From Calothrix parasitica NIES-267 (GTDB taxonomy: Bacteria > Cyanobacteriota > Cyanobacteriia > Cyanobacteriales > Nostocaceae): DNA of 64,000 bases. The stretch is from NCBI RefSeq assembly GCF_002368095.1, contig NZ_AP018227.1:6836123-6900122 (forward strand), written 5' to 3'. How positions within the stretch are numbered: position 1 is the stretch's first letter; the number at the start of each line of letters is the position of its first letter. The notes beneath the pieces are model-generated. The model was not told the DNA's origin. It did no database searches and was given only the letters and a program-made list of their open reading frames with translations. Below are positions 30,143 to 39,907 of this stretch, in pieces. The translations under genes and the position numbers were made by a program.

Positions 30143-30952
30143 ATGAACTTTATTGTCAATGCTAGAGAAGGGAATTCTTATCCTACATCAGAAGGAAAAC
30201 TTGTGAGTATATCTGAAACATTCACCAAAATTTCTGAGCCTCAAACGCAAGGAGAAGCATTCAGTTTTCTTGGTGTTCAATTTATCGGTAACAACCTAAT
30301 CATTAACTTTCCAGAAACAGGTAATCCCTACACTGAAGCTGATGGGGATAGAACAAAGTTAGGTGAAAAAACAACTGATACTGCTGCTTTAGAATTAACT
30401 TTGCAGCAACTAGTACTACCTTTAGAAATAAAAGCATACTTATTGCCATTTATCGAAAATGGAGTCAACTTCGCTGGTAATGTTAACTTTAAAACTCCGA
30501 AGGGTGAAAAGCGCAAAATTCCTATGACCGGTAGGGGAACAGCAGCTTTAGAAGGACGAGCAAATGATGCACACGCGGGATTTTGCACGGGTGGTGCTTG
30601 TGCTTCATTTCAAGAAAGAAGCGCTTTAGTGTTAGCAATTGCGGCTGCTGCTGGTGCGAGTCACGAACAAATTGACATGATAGGAGAAAAACTTAAACAG
30701 CTTAACAACAGATTTCATGGTAGAGGAGATATTCTTTCTTACAGCATAGAATGTGCTAAAACTCCACAAGACAAAATGCCAAGTTACTTGGATTATATGA
30801 TTGCTCTTTATCCAAAAGATAAACGTCCTGCATTACTTGAAAGCATAATAAATACAGGAGAACCAAATGATGCTTATTTTGAAAAAGCCTTAACTAAAAT
30901 GACTGATGAAGAATTAGCTGAAGACAAAAAATCCGTGCAAATTCGGCTGTAG
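30143..30952 (+). CDS. unknown protein in the E6 NTPase cluster
   Basis: 269 residues from ATG 30143, preceded by TTGGAG; an in-frame TTG four codons upstream is part of that ribosome site. I recognise no family. The first 140 residues look beta-rich (SFLGVQFIGNNLIINFPETG, LPLEIKAYLLPF). The middle has a Cys/Gly patch GFCTGGACASF, and the C-terminal 100 residues are helical and charged. No signal peptide or membrane segment. It sits between the AAA-HEAT and NACHT-WD40 genes on the same strand, so it may be the effector or an accessory of that system. Function is unassigned. Confidence 0.7.
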   Translation: MNFIVNAREGNSYPTSEGKLVSISETFTKISEPQTQGEAFSFLGVQFIGNNLIINFPETGNPYTEADGDRTKLGEKTTDTAALELTLQQLVLPLEIKAYLLPFIENGVNFAGNVNFKTPKGEKRKIPMTGRGTAALEGRANDAHAGFCTGGACASFQERSALVLAIAAAAGASHEQIDMIGEKLKQLNNRFHGRGDILSYSIECAKTPQDKMPSYLDYMIALYPKDKRPALLESIINTGEPNDAYFEKALTKMTDEELAEDKKSVQIRL

Positions 30953-31047
30953 AGATAGCAAACAATTTAATATGTACCCTCTCCTTAATAAGGAGAGGGC
31001 TGGGGTGAGGTTAAATTAAGTAGGTATTATAAATAATATAAAATACT

Positions 31048-34000
31048 ATGAATAACCAAAATAATTTCTTTTCATTCTCTCGCAACCTAGAAAATAAACC
31101 AAATTCCGTTCAAGGTGTTTCTTTAACAGAGGCGGATTATTTTAATAGTTTACAAACTGCTTTCAACGTATATGATGGCAGTTTATTATTACTTGGCGAA
31201 CCGGGAATAGGTAAAAGTTTTTTATTGAAAGAATTTCAGCAAAATATCAAAAATGAAAATGCAGATTATCCAGTAATATTTTTACAAATTTGGACTTGGA
31301 GTAATAAACAACTACCTATCCTTGATTGGGTTGCTTATCATACAGCTTATTCGCAAGAATTATTACAGCAAAAAATTCAAGAGCGACAAGTTGTATTTAT
31401 ATTTGATGGACTAGACGAGCTTCCTTATAATGTTTCTAAATTACCAGAAGACCCTAACTCAGAAAAGCAAGATTATCGTTTAGAATTTCTGCAACAACTA
31501 TCTAAGTTTACTCAAGAATTTGCTAGTGCAAAAATATTAGTTAGCTGTCGAAGTCAAGATTATCAAGATATCACAAGCAATAATAATCAAAAAATTCTCC
31601 TCAAAGGAGCAGTAGAACTAAAAGCTTTACAAAACCAGGATATTCAAGATTATATAAACCAAGCCTTTAATGATGATAGTCAAATTAATCAAACACTTTG
31701 GAACCTGCTGAGGAGAAATAGAGGATTGCGAAAAATGGTTAGCAATCCCCTACTATTGAATATTTTTGTAGAAACTTGTAAAAGTACTCAGGATATTGAT
31801 AAAATCGCAGCAATTGGTAATATAGGTGAATTATTTAATAGCTTTTTAGACAAGACTTACCAGCGTTTAGAAAAACGACATTGGGAAACTCATCAAGAAA
31901 ATTTACCATTATCTTTAGATGAACTCAAAAAGCTATTAGGACATGCTGCTGTCGCAATAATGGGAGATTCCTACCCCGATGATAATGAAATTTATACAAA
32001 TATTTTTGAGCTTGTGATTCAAAGACATTATCATCAACATGCTCAACAGAAAATTGATGAACTAATTACCCTATCCCAACAGTTAAATTTAATATTTTCT
32101 ACCAATCAAAATCCTGCAAGCTATAGTTTTAGGCATTTAATATTGCGAGATTATTTAGCAATAAATTTTCTCCAAAAAGAAATTTTTCATATAAAAACAG
32201 AAACTAAAATAGAAGCAGCACGAGCTTTAAGTAAGATAAACCACCCTACAGCTTCTGAGTTACTAATTGCTCTATTAGAAGACCAAGATACCGATGCTAA
32301 TGTATGTTATGAAGCTGTTAATTCCATAGCCGATTTAGATGAAGGTGTTGATTTTCGGGGTTATACCCAAGATTTCCCGCAAAATATTGTTAGTTTGCAG
32401 GTTAGCGAATTTAGCTCCGATAATATCAAAGAATATTTTAATAAGTTTGTCGAATACAGACCGATTACAGATTCAGATGCTCAGAAGTTTAAAAAGCTAA
32501 CCTTTGGCAATCCTTTAGCAGTAAAAATGCTAGCAAATATGTGGCGCGATGGCGTTGCGAAAGATACAATTTTTAATCATCCAGAAGCACCGATTCTAAC
32601 GAAAGGGAAAAAACGGTTAGTAGCACAACTTTTTCTCAATAGCTGTTTAAGCGAACAAGATAAACAAGCAGTTTATGCATTAGCAATAATGCGTCGTCCC
32701 GAACAAGAATTATTGAGAAAAACGCTCAAAGCTCAAGATAATGCAGAATTGCAATCTAGATTACAACAACTTCATTTCCGCTATTCATTTGTTTCACCGG
32801 ATGAATTTAAGTTAGATGAACAGTACAAAGCATTTATTCAAGAGTATTTATTAGAGCCAGAACAGCGGTTGAGTTCAGAAATATTAGATATCAATCGACA
32901 AGCTAGAAACTATTACCAACAACGTTTGGATTTACTGACTGAAGGTTTAACTATAAAGCAGAAATTAGAAAAACAAGAAGTTACTGAAACAATCAGCAAT
33001 ATAATTCATCATTGGCAGTGGCGCGATGAAAAGGAATATGATGAAAATTCAGTTTGGAACGATACTAAGCTGACAGAATTTTTAATATTAGGATGGCAAT
33101 ATAATATTAACTGGGCGCGTAACCTTTTGCAAGATGCAATTGCTTTTACATCTACAATCAAGTATAAGCAGCGCTGGCAATTTTTCAAGCGAGGTTTGGC
33201 TTTAGAAGCTACCATTGATGATAAATACTGTCTATTAAAATATTTAGAAACAGAAGTCAACACGCAAGAAATTTCACCTGAAGCAATGGCAATTGTTTTG
33301 CTTAAAAGTGGTGAGTTACTCTTGAAAAAGCAAAGAAATCCAGAAGCCAAAGATAAGTTAAACGAAGCACTTTTACAAGCAGATACTATTAACGCTCTAG
33401 ATTTACTTCCACAGATACAAGATTTAATTCCACAATTAGAAGCAGAACCCGAAATTACCAATCACTCACATATACTAAAAACATCTCCTCAATTAGAAGC
33501 AAAACCCGATTTTACTAGTCATTCAGATTATATAAGCTCAATTTGTTTAAGTTCGGATGGAACAAAGGCTTTATCTGGTAGCTTTGATAAGACGCTTAAG
33601 CTTTGGGAAGTTTCTCCCCAAAACAGTTTACTCGATTATCAGCTTACTTTTGAGGGACATACAGATGCTATTTATTCAGTTTATCTTAGCCACGATGACA
33701 AATTAGCAGTTTCTGGAAGCTCTGACAAAACTGTTAAACTTTGGGATATTCCAACCGGAAATTGCATTCAAATATTTGAAGAACATACCGATACAGTAAC
33801 TTCAGTTGTCTTGAGTCGCGATAATAATTCAATTTTATCAGGTAGTTACGATGGAACTTTGAAAATATGGGATGTCAAAACCGGAAAATGCGTTTCTACT
33901 TTAGATGAACATCAAGATGCAGTACGCTCGGTTGCTTTGAATTCTGATGCAAATTTCGCTCTATCCGGTAGTTTTGATTGCAGTTTAAAATTATGGGATA

Positions 34001-34896
34001 TTAGTACGAATAAATGCTTGCGTACTTTCATCGGACATACTGGTGAAATACATTCAGTTTGTTTTAGTTCCGATGGTAAATTTGCTTTATCCGGTGCTTT
34101 TGATAGAACTTTAAAGTATTGGGATATTGAAACTGGTCAATGTTTGCTGACACTTAAAGAAGATGCTGACGTATATTCAGTTTCTCTGTCTCATGATAAC
34201 CGCTTTGCTATATCGGGTAACGGAGATGCAACTCTGAAAGTTTGGGATATTAGCACGGGTGAATGTTTAAAAGTATTTGAAGAACATACAGATGTTGTTT
34301 CTTCTGTAAATTTGACTCAAGATAATCACTATGCTGTATCTGTAAGCGGTGATGAAACAATTAAGCTTTGGAAATTAGATTTACCGGATATCAAGCAACC
34401 TGCATCTGAAGAATTAGTCATTCACAATCCTATTGATAAACCCAACAGAAATTATTGGAAGTTAGGGGGATTAATACTATTACCTTTAATAATGTTATCG
34501 TTTGGTTTTATGTTTTGGATAAGTTTTAATTCCAGAAGAGATACAGTTGATAGAACACCTCCAAAAACAAAAGAACAAATTTGCGATCGCGCAATTGCTA
34601 ATGCTCAAGCAGGTATCCAAAATTACCAATCCATCAAGAATAATAATCAAAATATTAGTTCAAAAGCAATATCCACATTGAAGAGAACTCTTGATGAAAT
34701 AGAGACACAGTATCAAAATAACGAGCAACCAGTTTGTTTAGAAGAATATTTAGGTAGAATAAGGCATAAATACGCTGTTGAAGTATTAGCTTCTAGCGGT
34801 CAGCAACAAGAAGCTATTGATTTGCTCAAGAAAATTCCTAACAGCTATAGTCAGATTAAAGCAGTAAAACAAAAGTTACAGGAATGGGATAAGTGA
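31048..34896 (+). CDS. NACHT-type STAND NTPase with WD40 repeats and a membrane segment
   Basis: 1282 residues. The N-terminal NTPase has Walker A LLLGEPGIGKSFLLKEF (about 47-63) and Walker B VVFIFDGLDELP (about 112-123), with SCRSQDY sensor 1, as in NACHT proteins. A long helical region follows. From about 825 to 1110 there are seven WD40 repeats with the motifs LSGSFDKTLKLWEV, VSGSSDKTVKLWDI and LSGSYDGTLKIWDV. A transmembrane segment (LGGLILLPLIMLSFGFMFWI, about 1138-1157) precedes a 120-residue helical tail. This is a sensor-switch design of bacterial innate-immunity and signalling NTPases. The effector activity is not obvious from the sequence. Confidence 0.88.
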   Translation: MNNQNNFFSFSRNLENKPNSVQGVSLTEADYFNSLQTAFNVYDGSLLLLGEPGIGKSFLLKEFQQNIKNENADYPVIFLQIWTWSNKQLPILDWVAYHTAYSQELLQQKIQERQVVFIFDGLDELPYNVSKLPEDPNSEKQDYRLEFLQQLSKFTQEFASAKILVSCRSQDYQDITSNNNQKILLKGAVELKALQNQDIQDYINQAFNDDSQINQTLWNLLRRNRGLRKMVSNPLLLNIFVETCKSTQDIDKIAAIGNIGELFNSFLDKTYQRLEKRHWETHQENLPLSLDELKKLLGHAAVAIMGDSYPDDNEIYTNIFELVIQRHYHQHAQQKIDELITLSQQLNLIFSTNQNPASYSFRHLILRDYLAINFLQKEIFHIKTETKIEAARALSKINHPTASELLIALLEDQDTDANVCYEAVNSIADLDEGVDFRGYTQDFPQNIVSLQVSEFSSDNIKEYFNKFVEYRPITDSDAQKFKKLTFGNPLAVKMLANMWRDGVAKDTIFNHPEAPILTKGKKRLVAQLFLNSCLSEQDKQAVYALAIMRRPEQELLRKTLKAQDNAELQSRLQQLHFRYSFVSPDEFKLDEQYKAFIQEYLLEPEQRLSSEILDINRQARNYYQQRLDLLTEGLTIKQKLEKQEVTETISNIIHHWQWRDEKEYDENSVWNDTKLTEFLILGWQYNINWARNLLQDAIAFTSTIKYKQRWQFFKRGLALEATIDDKYCLLKYLETEVNTQEISPEAMAIVLLKSGELLLKKQRNPEAKDKLNEALLQADTINALDLLPQIQDLIPQLEAEPEITNHSHILKTSPQLEAKPDFTSHSDYISSICLSSDGTKALSGSFDKTLKLWEVSPQNSLLDYQLTFEGHTDAIYSVYLSHDDKLAVSGSSDKTVKLWDIPTGNCIQIFEEHTDTVTSVVLSRDNNSILSGSYDGTLKIWDVKTGKCVSTLDEHQDAVRSVALNSDANFALSGSFDCSLKLWDISTNKCLRTFIGHTGEIHSVCFSSDGKFALSGAFDRTLKYWDIETGQCLLTLKEDADVYSVSLSHDNRFAISGNGDATLKVWDISTGECLKVFEEHTDVVSSVNLTQDNHYAVSVSGDETIKLWKLDLPDIKQPASEELVIHNPIDKPNRNYWKLGGLILLPLIMLSFGFMFWISFNSRRDTVDRTPPKTKEQICDRAIANAQAGIQNYQSIKNNNQNISSKAISTLKRTLDEIETQYQNNEQPVCLEEYLGRIRHKYAVEVLASSGQQQEAIDLLKKIPNSYSQIKAVKQKLQEWDK

Positions 34897-35274
34897 CAAT
34901 AATTGAGGATAGAGTCGAAATTAGATTCAATTAAATTAAACCTAAATTAAACCAAATTTTGACTTTATCATAAATAGTCCATATGCAATATTGATTTAAA
35001 TCTGTCTGAAGTTAGATGTTAATTTTATTGAATTAGCCGATAGAAATCTCCCTAAATAGTTATTTCCATTTATCAAAAAAATAATCAATTTCATAATGGT
35101 TACTTTTTTTATTACTTTGGTATAATAATCATAATTTTGTTCGCAATTAAGGATTGTTGACAAAAATGATTTTATGTAAAACCGATTGGCTAAAAGTTAA
35201 ATTCATGTATTTATAAAGACATTATCGTCTTTTGGGCTAAGCATGAAAAATCAATCGATAGGGAGATAAATTTC
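34897..35274. other. intergenic spacer in E6, no gene seen
   Basis: 378 bp of AT-rich DNA between the NACHT-WD40 gene and the glycosyltransferase. No convincing frame, RNA gene or repeat was found; the second half presumably holds the glycosyltransferase promoter. Confidence 0.45.
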
Positions 35275-36237
35275 ATGAGAGCTACTATGCCGCTAATATC
35301 TGTTATTATCCCGGTTTACAATGCTGAAGCGACGATAAAAGAAACAATTAATTCGGTTTTAAATCAAACTTTTACCAATTTAGAACTGATAGTGATAAAT
35401 GATGGTTCTAAGGATTCAAGTTTAAGTATAATTTCCAATATTAAAGACTCGCGTTTAAAATTATTTTCCTATGATAATTCAGGTGTTGCCATTAGTCGCA
35501 ACCGTGGAATTAAAAAAGCTAGTGGTAAATTTATTGCCTTTCTAGATGCTGATGACCTCTGGACTTCAGATAAACTAGAAGCACAGTTGAAAGCTTTGCA
35601 ATCAAATCCTCAAGCAGCAGTTGCTTACAGTTGGGTGGATTATATTAATGAATTCGGTGAATTTCTACATAATGGGAATCATACTACTATTAATGGAAAT
35701 GCCTACAAGCAACTGTTGGTAGAAAATGTTTTAGAAAATGGTTCAAATCCTTTAATTCGTAGAGATGCTTTACTTAAGGTTGGCGGTTTTAATCAGTCAT
35801 TAACACCTGCCGAAGATTGGGATATGTGGTTGCGTTTAGCGGCTTGTTATGACTTTGTAACGGTACCATCTCCTCAAATTTTGTACCGTACTTTATCTCA
35901 TTCTGGTTCTACTAATGTTTTGAAAATGGAAAAAGTTTGTTCGCAATTGATTGAACAAGCTTTTAATCGTGCCCCTGCATCCTTTCAGTATTTAAAAAAA
36001 AGAGCTTCTGGAATCCTCTACTATTATCTGATTCATAAGTCATTAGAGTCGAAGAATTCAAGTCAAAATTCTATCGCTGCGATGCGATTTTTTTGCAATA
36101 CGATTCGCTACGATGCATCAGTTTGGCAATGGCGAATTATGTTAAAAACCATCATCAGAATTTCGACCTTGTTTGTCTTACCACCGTTAATGTATCAGAG
36201 ATTCAAGGCAGTATATAAAAGAAAACCTGGTTTCTGA
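35275..36237 (+). CDS. family 2 glycosyltransferase
   Basis: 320 residues; ATG 35275 follows a GGGAGAT ribosome site. The GT-A fold signatures are ISVIIPVYNAEATIKETINS, LELIVINDGSKDSS, NRGIKKASGKFIAFLDADDL (the metal-binding DADD near residue 92) and TPAEDWDMWLRLA. It transfers a sugar from a nucleotide donor, probably in polysaccharide or glycolipid synthesis. It has no membrane segment, but a hydrophobic stretch occurs near the C-terminus. It is convergent with the recombinase gene, with 20 bp between their stops, and appears to be unrelated cargo. Confidence 0.9.
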   Translation: MRATMPLISVIIPVYNAEATIKETINSVLNQTFTNLELIVINDGSKDSSLSIISNIKDSRLKLFSYDNSGVAISRNRGIKKASGKFIAFLDADDLWTSDKLEAQLKALQSNPQAAVAYSWVDYINEFGEFLHNGNHTTINGNAYKQLLVENVLENGSNPLIRRDALLKVGGFNQSLTPAEDWDMWLRLAACYDFVTVPSPQILYRTLSHSGSTNVLKMEKVCSQLIEQAFNRAPASFQYLKKRASGILYYYLIHKSLESKNSSQNSIAAMRFFCNTIRYDASVWQWRIMLKTIIRISTLFVLPPLMYQRFKAVYKRKPGF

Positions 36238-36256
36238 TACTGGTACAACGTATCAG

Positions 36257-37588
36257 TTAAGCACTAATATTAAATTTCATCTGTAATTGTAGATTCTCTA
36301 GCTTTAATTTCTCTACCTGTAGTTTCAACTGTTGGTTCTGATTCTGTAATTCTTCAACTAGACTTTTATTTTCGACTGCAAGATTCATTACCTTTCTACG
36401 ATTTTCTAACGAAAACCATTTTTGATATACTTCTGTGTGAATTTCTACAGAATGTCCTAGATTATCAGCAGCAGCTTTGATTGGAATCCCGTTCATGTGA
36501 GCGCGAATGGCCCAAGCATGACGCAAGTCATAGGGGTCAAAACCTACATTAACTCTACGAAACCAGGATGAACAATTAATTCTGACAGTATTAATATCTT
36601 GGAATGTTTTTTTGTCTTCCACAATCTCTTTCAACATTTGCAGATATTCAGGATTTTTTAAATCAAATAGTCTCACCCAGTCTGGATAAAAGGGTAAAAC
36701 TTCTCTACTTCCTGTTTTAGTTTCACTGTCTACTTTCCAAGTATTGTTGATATTATCCGCACTCAACCAATGCTCTATATTTGGATTTACGAATAATTCT
36801 CTAGGTCTCAATCCATAAGTTGCCAGCATAGCATAGCACCATTGCCAGAGCTTCCAGCTATTTAAATAGGCTTTTTTGATTGTTTTTTTGCGTTTAGAAG
36901 CATAGTCTGCAAATTTTGCATAAGCTGCGATAATTTCTTCATCGCTCGGTATATTTCTGTCTCGAACAGTGGGTTTACCCGAATAAGCAGATAAATCTAT
37001 ACTTAAATCAAATATTTTGCAGAATACCTTGAGGGTCTTGACTGTATTATATAGGGTACTGCTTTTAGGCTCTAAATTATTCAGACGTGCTAAAATTTCT
37101 TCCTTACAAACGAAAGTATTTAGCCCAATATTTCTTTTTAAATAATCTTGATGACAGTGAAAAGTATGTTCGCTTTTCATCGTGCGTTTTCGAGTTTGAA
37201 AATACTGCTTTTCAAAATCAGGAAGCATTTGTGCAATAGTTTTAATTTGCTCTTTAGTAGCTAATCGTCTTTTTCCCAGATACTTATCATTCCATTCAAA
37301 GCATTTTCTTGCAGTCAGCTTGCTTAATTCATGTGCTTCTTCTTCAGCGGTTTTTAAACCATCCAAATTTGCCGGAATACCTAATGATATCGAATACTGC
37401 TTTGTACCGCTACCCTTCTTATCAATATCTCCCGGTTTTAGAGGAAGAGTAGCCTGTAATTGAATCGAAGCATGTTTAACTACTATCCCAACTTTGATAT
37501 TGGCTTCTTTTAATCTGGTTTTAACTTTAACAACTTCTTGGTCAAATTTTTCTTTTAAATCAATATATGTTATCTCAACTTGCTTCAT
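36257..37588 (-). CDS. XisA/XisC-family tyrosine recombinase of E6
   Basis: Recombinase of 443 residues expected to excise E6. It lacks the TDGS leader of the E1-E5 enzymes and begins MKQVEITYIDLKEKFDQEV. The family block ATLPLKPGDIDKKGSGTKQY with ISLGIPANLDGLKTAEEEA follows. Catalytic signatures are GLRPRE, PYDLRHAWAIRAHMNGIPIK (Arg about 356), LGHSVEIHTEVYQKW (Tyr about 388) and a coiled coil. The RHAWAIRAH variant and missing leader group it with the XisA-like enzyme of E7 rather than with the small-element enzymes. It lies about 200 bp from the right E6 site. Confidence 0.91.
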   Translation of the reverse strand: MKQVEITYIDLKEKFDQEVVKVKTRLKEANIKVGIVVKHASIQLQATLPLKPGDIDKKGSGTKQYSISLGIPANLDGLKTAEEEAHELSKLTARKCFEWNDKYLGKRRLATKEQIKTIAQMLPDFEKQYFQTRKRTMKSEHTFHCHQDYLKRNIGLNTFVCKEEILARLNNLEPKSSTLYNTVKTLKVFCKIFDLSIDLSAYSGKPTVRDRNIPSDEEIIAAYAKFADYASKRKKTIKKAYLNSWKLWQWCYAMLATYGLRPRELFVNPNIEHWLSADNINNTWKVDSETKTGSREVLPFYPDWVRLFDLKNPEYLQMLKEIVEDKKTFQDINTVRINCSSWFRRVNVGFDPYDLRHAWAIRAHMNGIPIKAAADNLGHSVEIHTEVYQKWFSLENRRKVMNLAVENKSLVEELQNQNQQLKLQVEKLKLENLQLQMKFNISA

Positions 37589-37791
37589 ACTTTCCTTGTA
37601 GCTTTGGTAGCAGAAGACAACTAAAAAGTATCAAAAACTGCTATCTTATTAAAGACAATTCACTTTTCTAATTGCCAGACTTTTGTATTAAAGCTTAGCT
37701 TTAAAAAGCCAACAGTTTCAGACGAGCATTGTTTATAATTAACAATTACGAATTACCAACTACCAACTACCAACAAGATGTTAAATGCAAA

Positions 37792-37802
37792 ATTCCCTGG
37801 AT
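37792..37802 (+). repeat. E6 right recombination site
   Basis: ATTCCCTGGAT, second copy, followed by nifD codons for E-Y-N-F-F-G-P-T-K. Confidence 0.93.
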
Positions 37803-38260
37803 GGAATATAACTTCTTCGGACCTACCAAGATTGCTGAATCTTTAAGAGCTATTGCTGCTAAGTTCGACGAGAAAATTCAAGAGAACGCTGAGAAGGTAA
37901 TTGCTAAATACCAAGCTTCTACAGACGCAATCCTTGAAAAGTACGGTTCTCGTCTAAAAGGTAAGACTGTTGCTTTGATGGTTGGTGGTTTACGTCCTCG
38001 TCACGTAGTACCCGCATTCAAAGACTTGGGTATGGAGCTTGTAAGTACTGGTTATGAATTCGCTCATAACGATGACTATAAGCGCACCACAAACTACATT
38101 GAAAACGGAACCATCGTTTACGATGACGTAACTGGTTACGAATTCGAGCAGTTTGTTAAAGGACTTAAGCCCGACATCGTTGGTGCTGGTATTAAAGAGA
38201 AATATGTTTTCCAAAAAATGGGTCTTCCCTTTAGACAGATGCACTCTTGGGATTACTCCG
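37803..38260 (+). CDS. nifD: NifD, fragment 3 (residues about 302-454)
   Basis: NifD from [20 protein letters not shown] through [40 protein letters not shown] and [20 protein letters not shown] to the FeMo-co ligand His region MHSWDYS. It is cut at W-D-Y-S by E7, where the unrearranged frame continues ELIYGVLSY and stops at 38289. Upstream in-frame codons from 37729 belong to E6. Conserved residues of this part look complete. Confidence 0.96.
38250..38260 (+). repeat. E7 left recombination site
   Basis: GGATTACTCCG in nifD codons W-D-Y-S, identical to 63503-63513 and to the established Anabaena nifD-element repeat. Confidence 0.96.
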
Positions 38261-38289
38261 AGCTAATTTATGGTGTTTTAAGTTATTAA

Positions 38290-39136
38290 ATACAGGGTTT
38301 ATAGAGATTAAACAATTAACTAGACTATTATTAGCCTAAATATTCAAAATTAGATTTATTTACAGTCATATAATTATTTTAATCGACATCATAAAAAATT
38401 TATTTTATCAAGTTATTTGCTTTTATTAAAATCCGTGAAATCTAAACTGTAAATTTGCAAACTTTTTTGATTGTGATTTTTTTAGACTAAATTTTGATTA
38501 CTCAATTTTTGATTTTATAGGGGAGGCAAAAAGCTGTGTAGATTTTCTTCCCGCTTTATTGCCGTTGTATTATGACGCAAATACATCAAAATCAAGTTTA
38601 TCAATTTAATTATGCTGTAACGCACCATTTTATTAAATAATTTTGGATTACGAAGCGATAAAATAATGGGTTAACAACCAAATTTGTCACATATCTAATT
38701 CAATTTACCAATAAAATCTGAAGCTATTAGATTCACTGTAAATAGATATAGCATTCCTAAATCATTTGTGAGATTTGAGAAACCCGGTTTTTTGGAAAAA
38801 CCGGGTTTCTGACACCTATCTTTCTCACGACTCATATAGGTTTGCTATATAAGATATTTTTTTATAAACACTCATTATAAACAATAAAACAAGTACTGAC
38901 AATAGCCTATTAAGCCTAGGAAGATTTTTACTTCGGTTACAGAAAACATCACTACAACCACTGAAATACCGAATACAAAGAACTCATCAATACTATCTAA
39001 CTTAGGATTGATGCGAATATTTCGTTTAAGAATAAAACTAATAATCTTATTGATTAGCTTGGAAGTAGCAATTAGTAAGGATTTGTCTGCAATTAGATGT
39101 GTTTGTTTTTGACAAGACAATTTATAATGTTAAATA
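38290..39136. other. left arm of E7: repeats, no convincing gene
   Basis: About 850 bp without a supported gene. It holds a dispersed imperfect palindrome ending GCTGTAACGCACCAT (about 38565-38630) and a long hairpin AGAAACCCGG / CCGGGTTTCT (38778-38810), a repeat and terminator-like element also seen in E1. An 81-codon minus-strand frame at 38875-39120 has no ribosome site and no recognisable family. Confidence 0.5.
38778..38810. terminator. AGAAACCCGG hairpin
   Basis: Perfect 10-bp arms AGAAACCCGG (38778-38787) and CCGGGTTTCT (38801-38810) with a T/A-rich loop. Both strands show the same fold. No gene ends close by, so it may be a dispersed repeat rather than an active terminator. Confidence 0.5.
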
Positions 39137-39172
39137 ATGATTAATTTACATAACTTAATACTACCCAAATCC

Positions 39173-39904
39173 ATGTCTCTAATTATTGGAACTAGAATTC
39201 ATAGTGCTTGTGGTACCCATACACCTAATTTATCTCGACTAAAAAGATGGTGTAACCAAGTATTAAAGTACGCAGATTATGTGGTTATAGCCACTGACGA
39301 ACACCTTTTTGAGGAAATTACTCAGACTGTTTCCTGCTTTGGAAAGCGAGTACATTCACTTTTGGTCAACCCCTGGAAAGGATTCGCTCATCCTCTAAAT
39401 GCAATCGTCTATGAAGCGACTTCTTTGGGTGGGAGCAAACTTCTACTGCAAAGTCCAGAAGTTCATGTTAATTCGACAGACGTAAAAATACTAGATTTGC
39501 ATCTAACCGCAGATACATTAGTAGTTGGAGCAAAGATGATTTTAAGTCATGGAGGAGATGCAGGGGTAAAACCGATAGATGGAATGACTTCTCCTTGGAA
39601 TACTTTGGCTTTGTGGAATTTATCAAAATTGAATATCACGGGATTTTTAGGAGTTTCCAGCGGACTTCTTAAAGATGTACCTGGGGGAATGGAAGAAGTA
39701 ACAACTATTTCGCTACTCCAACAGCTTTATCCCAATGAAGCTCATGCAAAGTTGGTGAGTTTATCAAAGCTAAAGTGGATTAACGATTGGAAGGATCTAA
39801 AACGTAAAAAGTACCACGAACAGAAAATGTCCTCCAAATTATCCCGTGCAGAAATACAATTAAAATACTCGAATATTCAGCGGGGAATCGTTACTGTTCT
39901 TTAA
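39173..39904 (+). CDS. conserved hypothetical protein, possible GT-A-type transferase
   Basis: About 243 residues from ATG 39173 (MSLIIGTRIHSACG); an ATG at 39137 would add 12 residues. The pattern ADYVVIATDE near residue 35 and ATSLGGSKLLLQSPEVHV near 90 is reminiscent of nucleotide-sugar-binding GT-A folds, but I cannot name a family. No signal peptide or membrane segment. It stops 3 bp before the lactone oxidase gene, so the two are cotranscribed and this is the first gene of a four-gene metabolic cluster (to 44436). The function call is weak. Confidence 0.6.
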   Translation: MSLIIGTRIHSACGTHTPNLSRLKRWCNQVLKYADYVVIATDEHLFEEITQTVSCFGKRVHSLLVNPWKGFAHPLNAIVYEATSLGGSKLLLQSPEVHVNSTDVKILDLHLTADTLVVGAKMILSHGGDAGVKPIDGMTSPWNTLALWNLSKLNITGFLGVSSGLLKDVPGGMEEVTTISLLQQLYPNEAHAKLVSLSKLKWINDWKDLKRKKYHEQKMSSKLSRAEIQLKYSNIQRGIVTVL

Positions 39905-39907
39905 ATC

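Larger units (their letters stand above)
23469..37802. mobile_element. E6, second nifD excision element (14323 bp)
   Basis: DNA between two ATTCCCTGGAT repeats (23469-23479 and 37792-37802). Excision joins TAT GGT ATT CCC TGG ATG GAA, restoring Y-G-I-P-W-M-E in NifD. Cargo: an FHA-winged-helix regulator, a kinase-AAA protein, an AAA-HEAT protein, an unknown protein, a NACHT-WD40 protein and a glycosyltransferase. The recombinase gene is near the right end. Confidence 0.95.

Noticed and set aside
38875-39120. 81-codon minus-strand frame
   Set aside because: No ribosome site, no family resemblance and biased hydrophobic content in AT-rich DNA. Treated as spacer.
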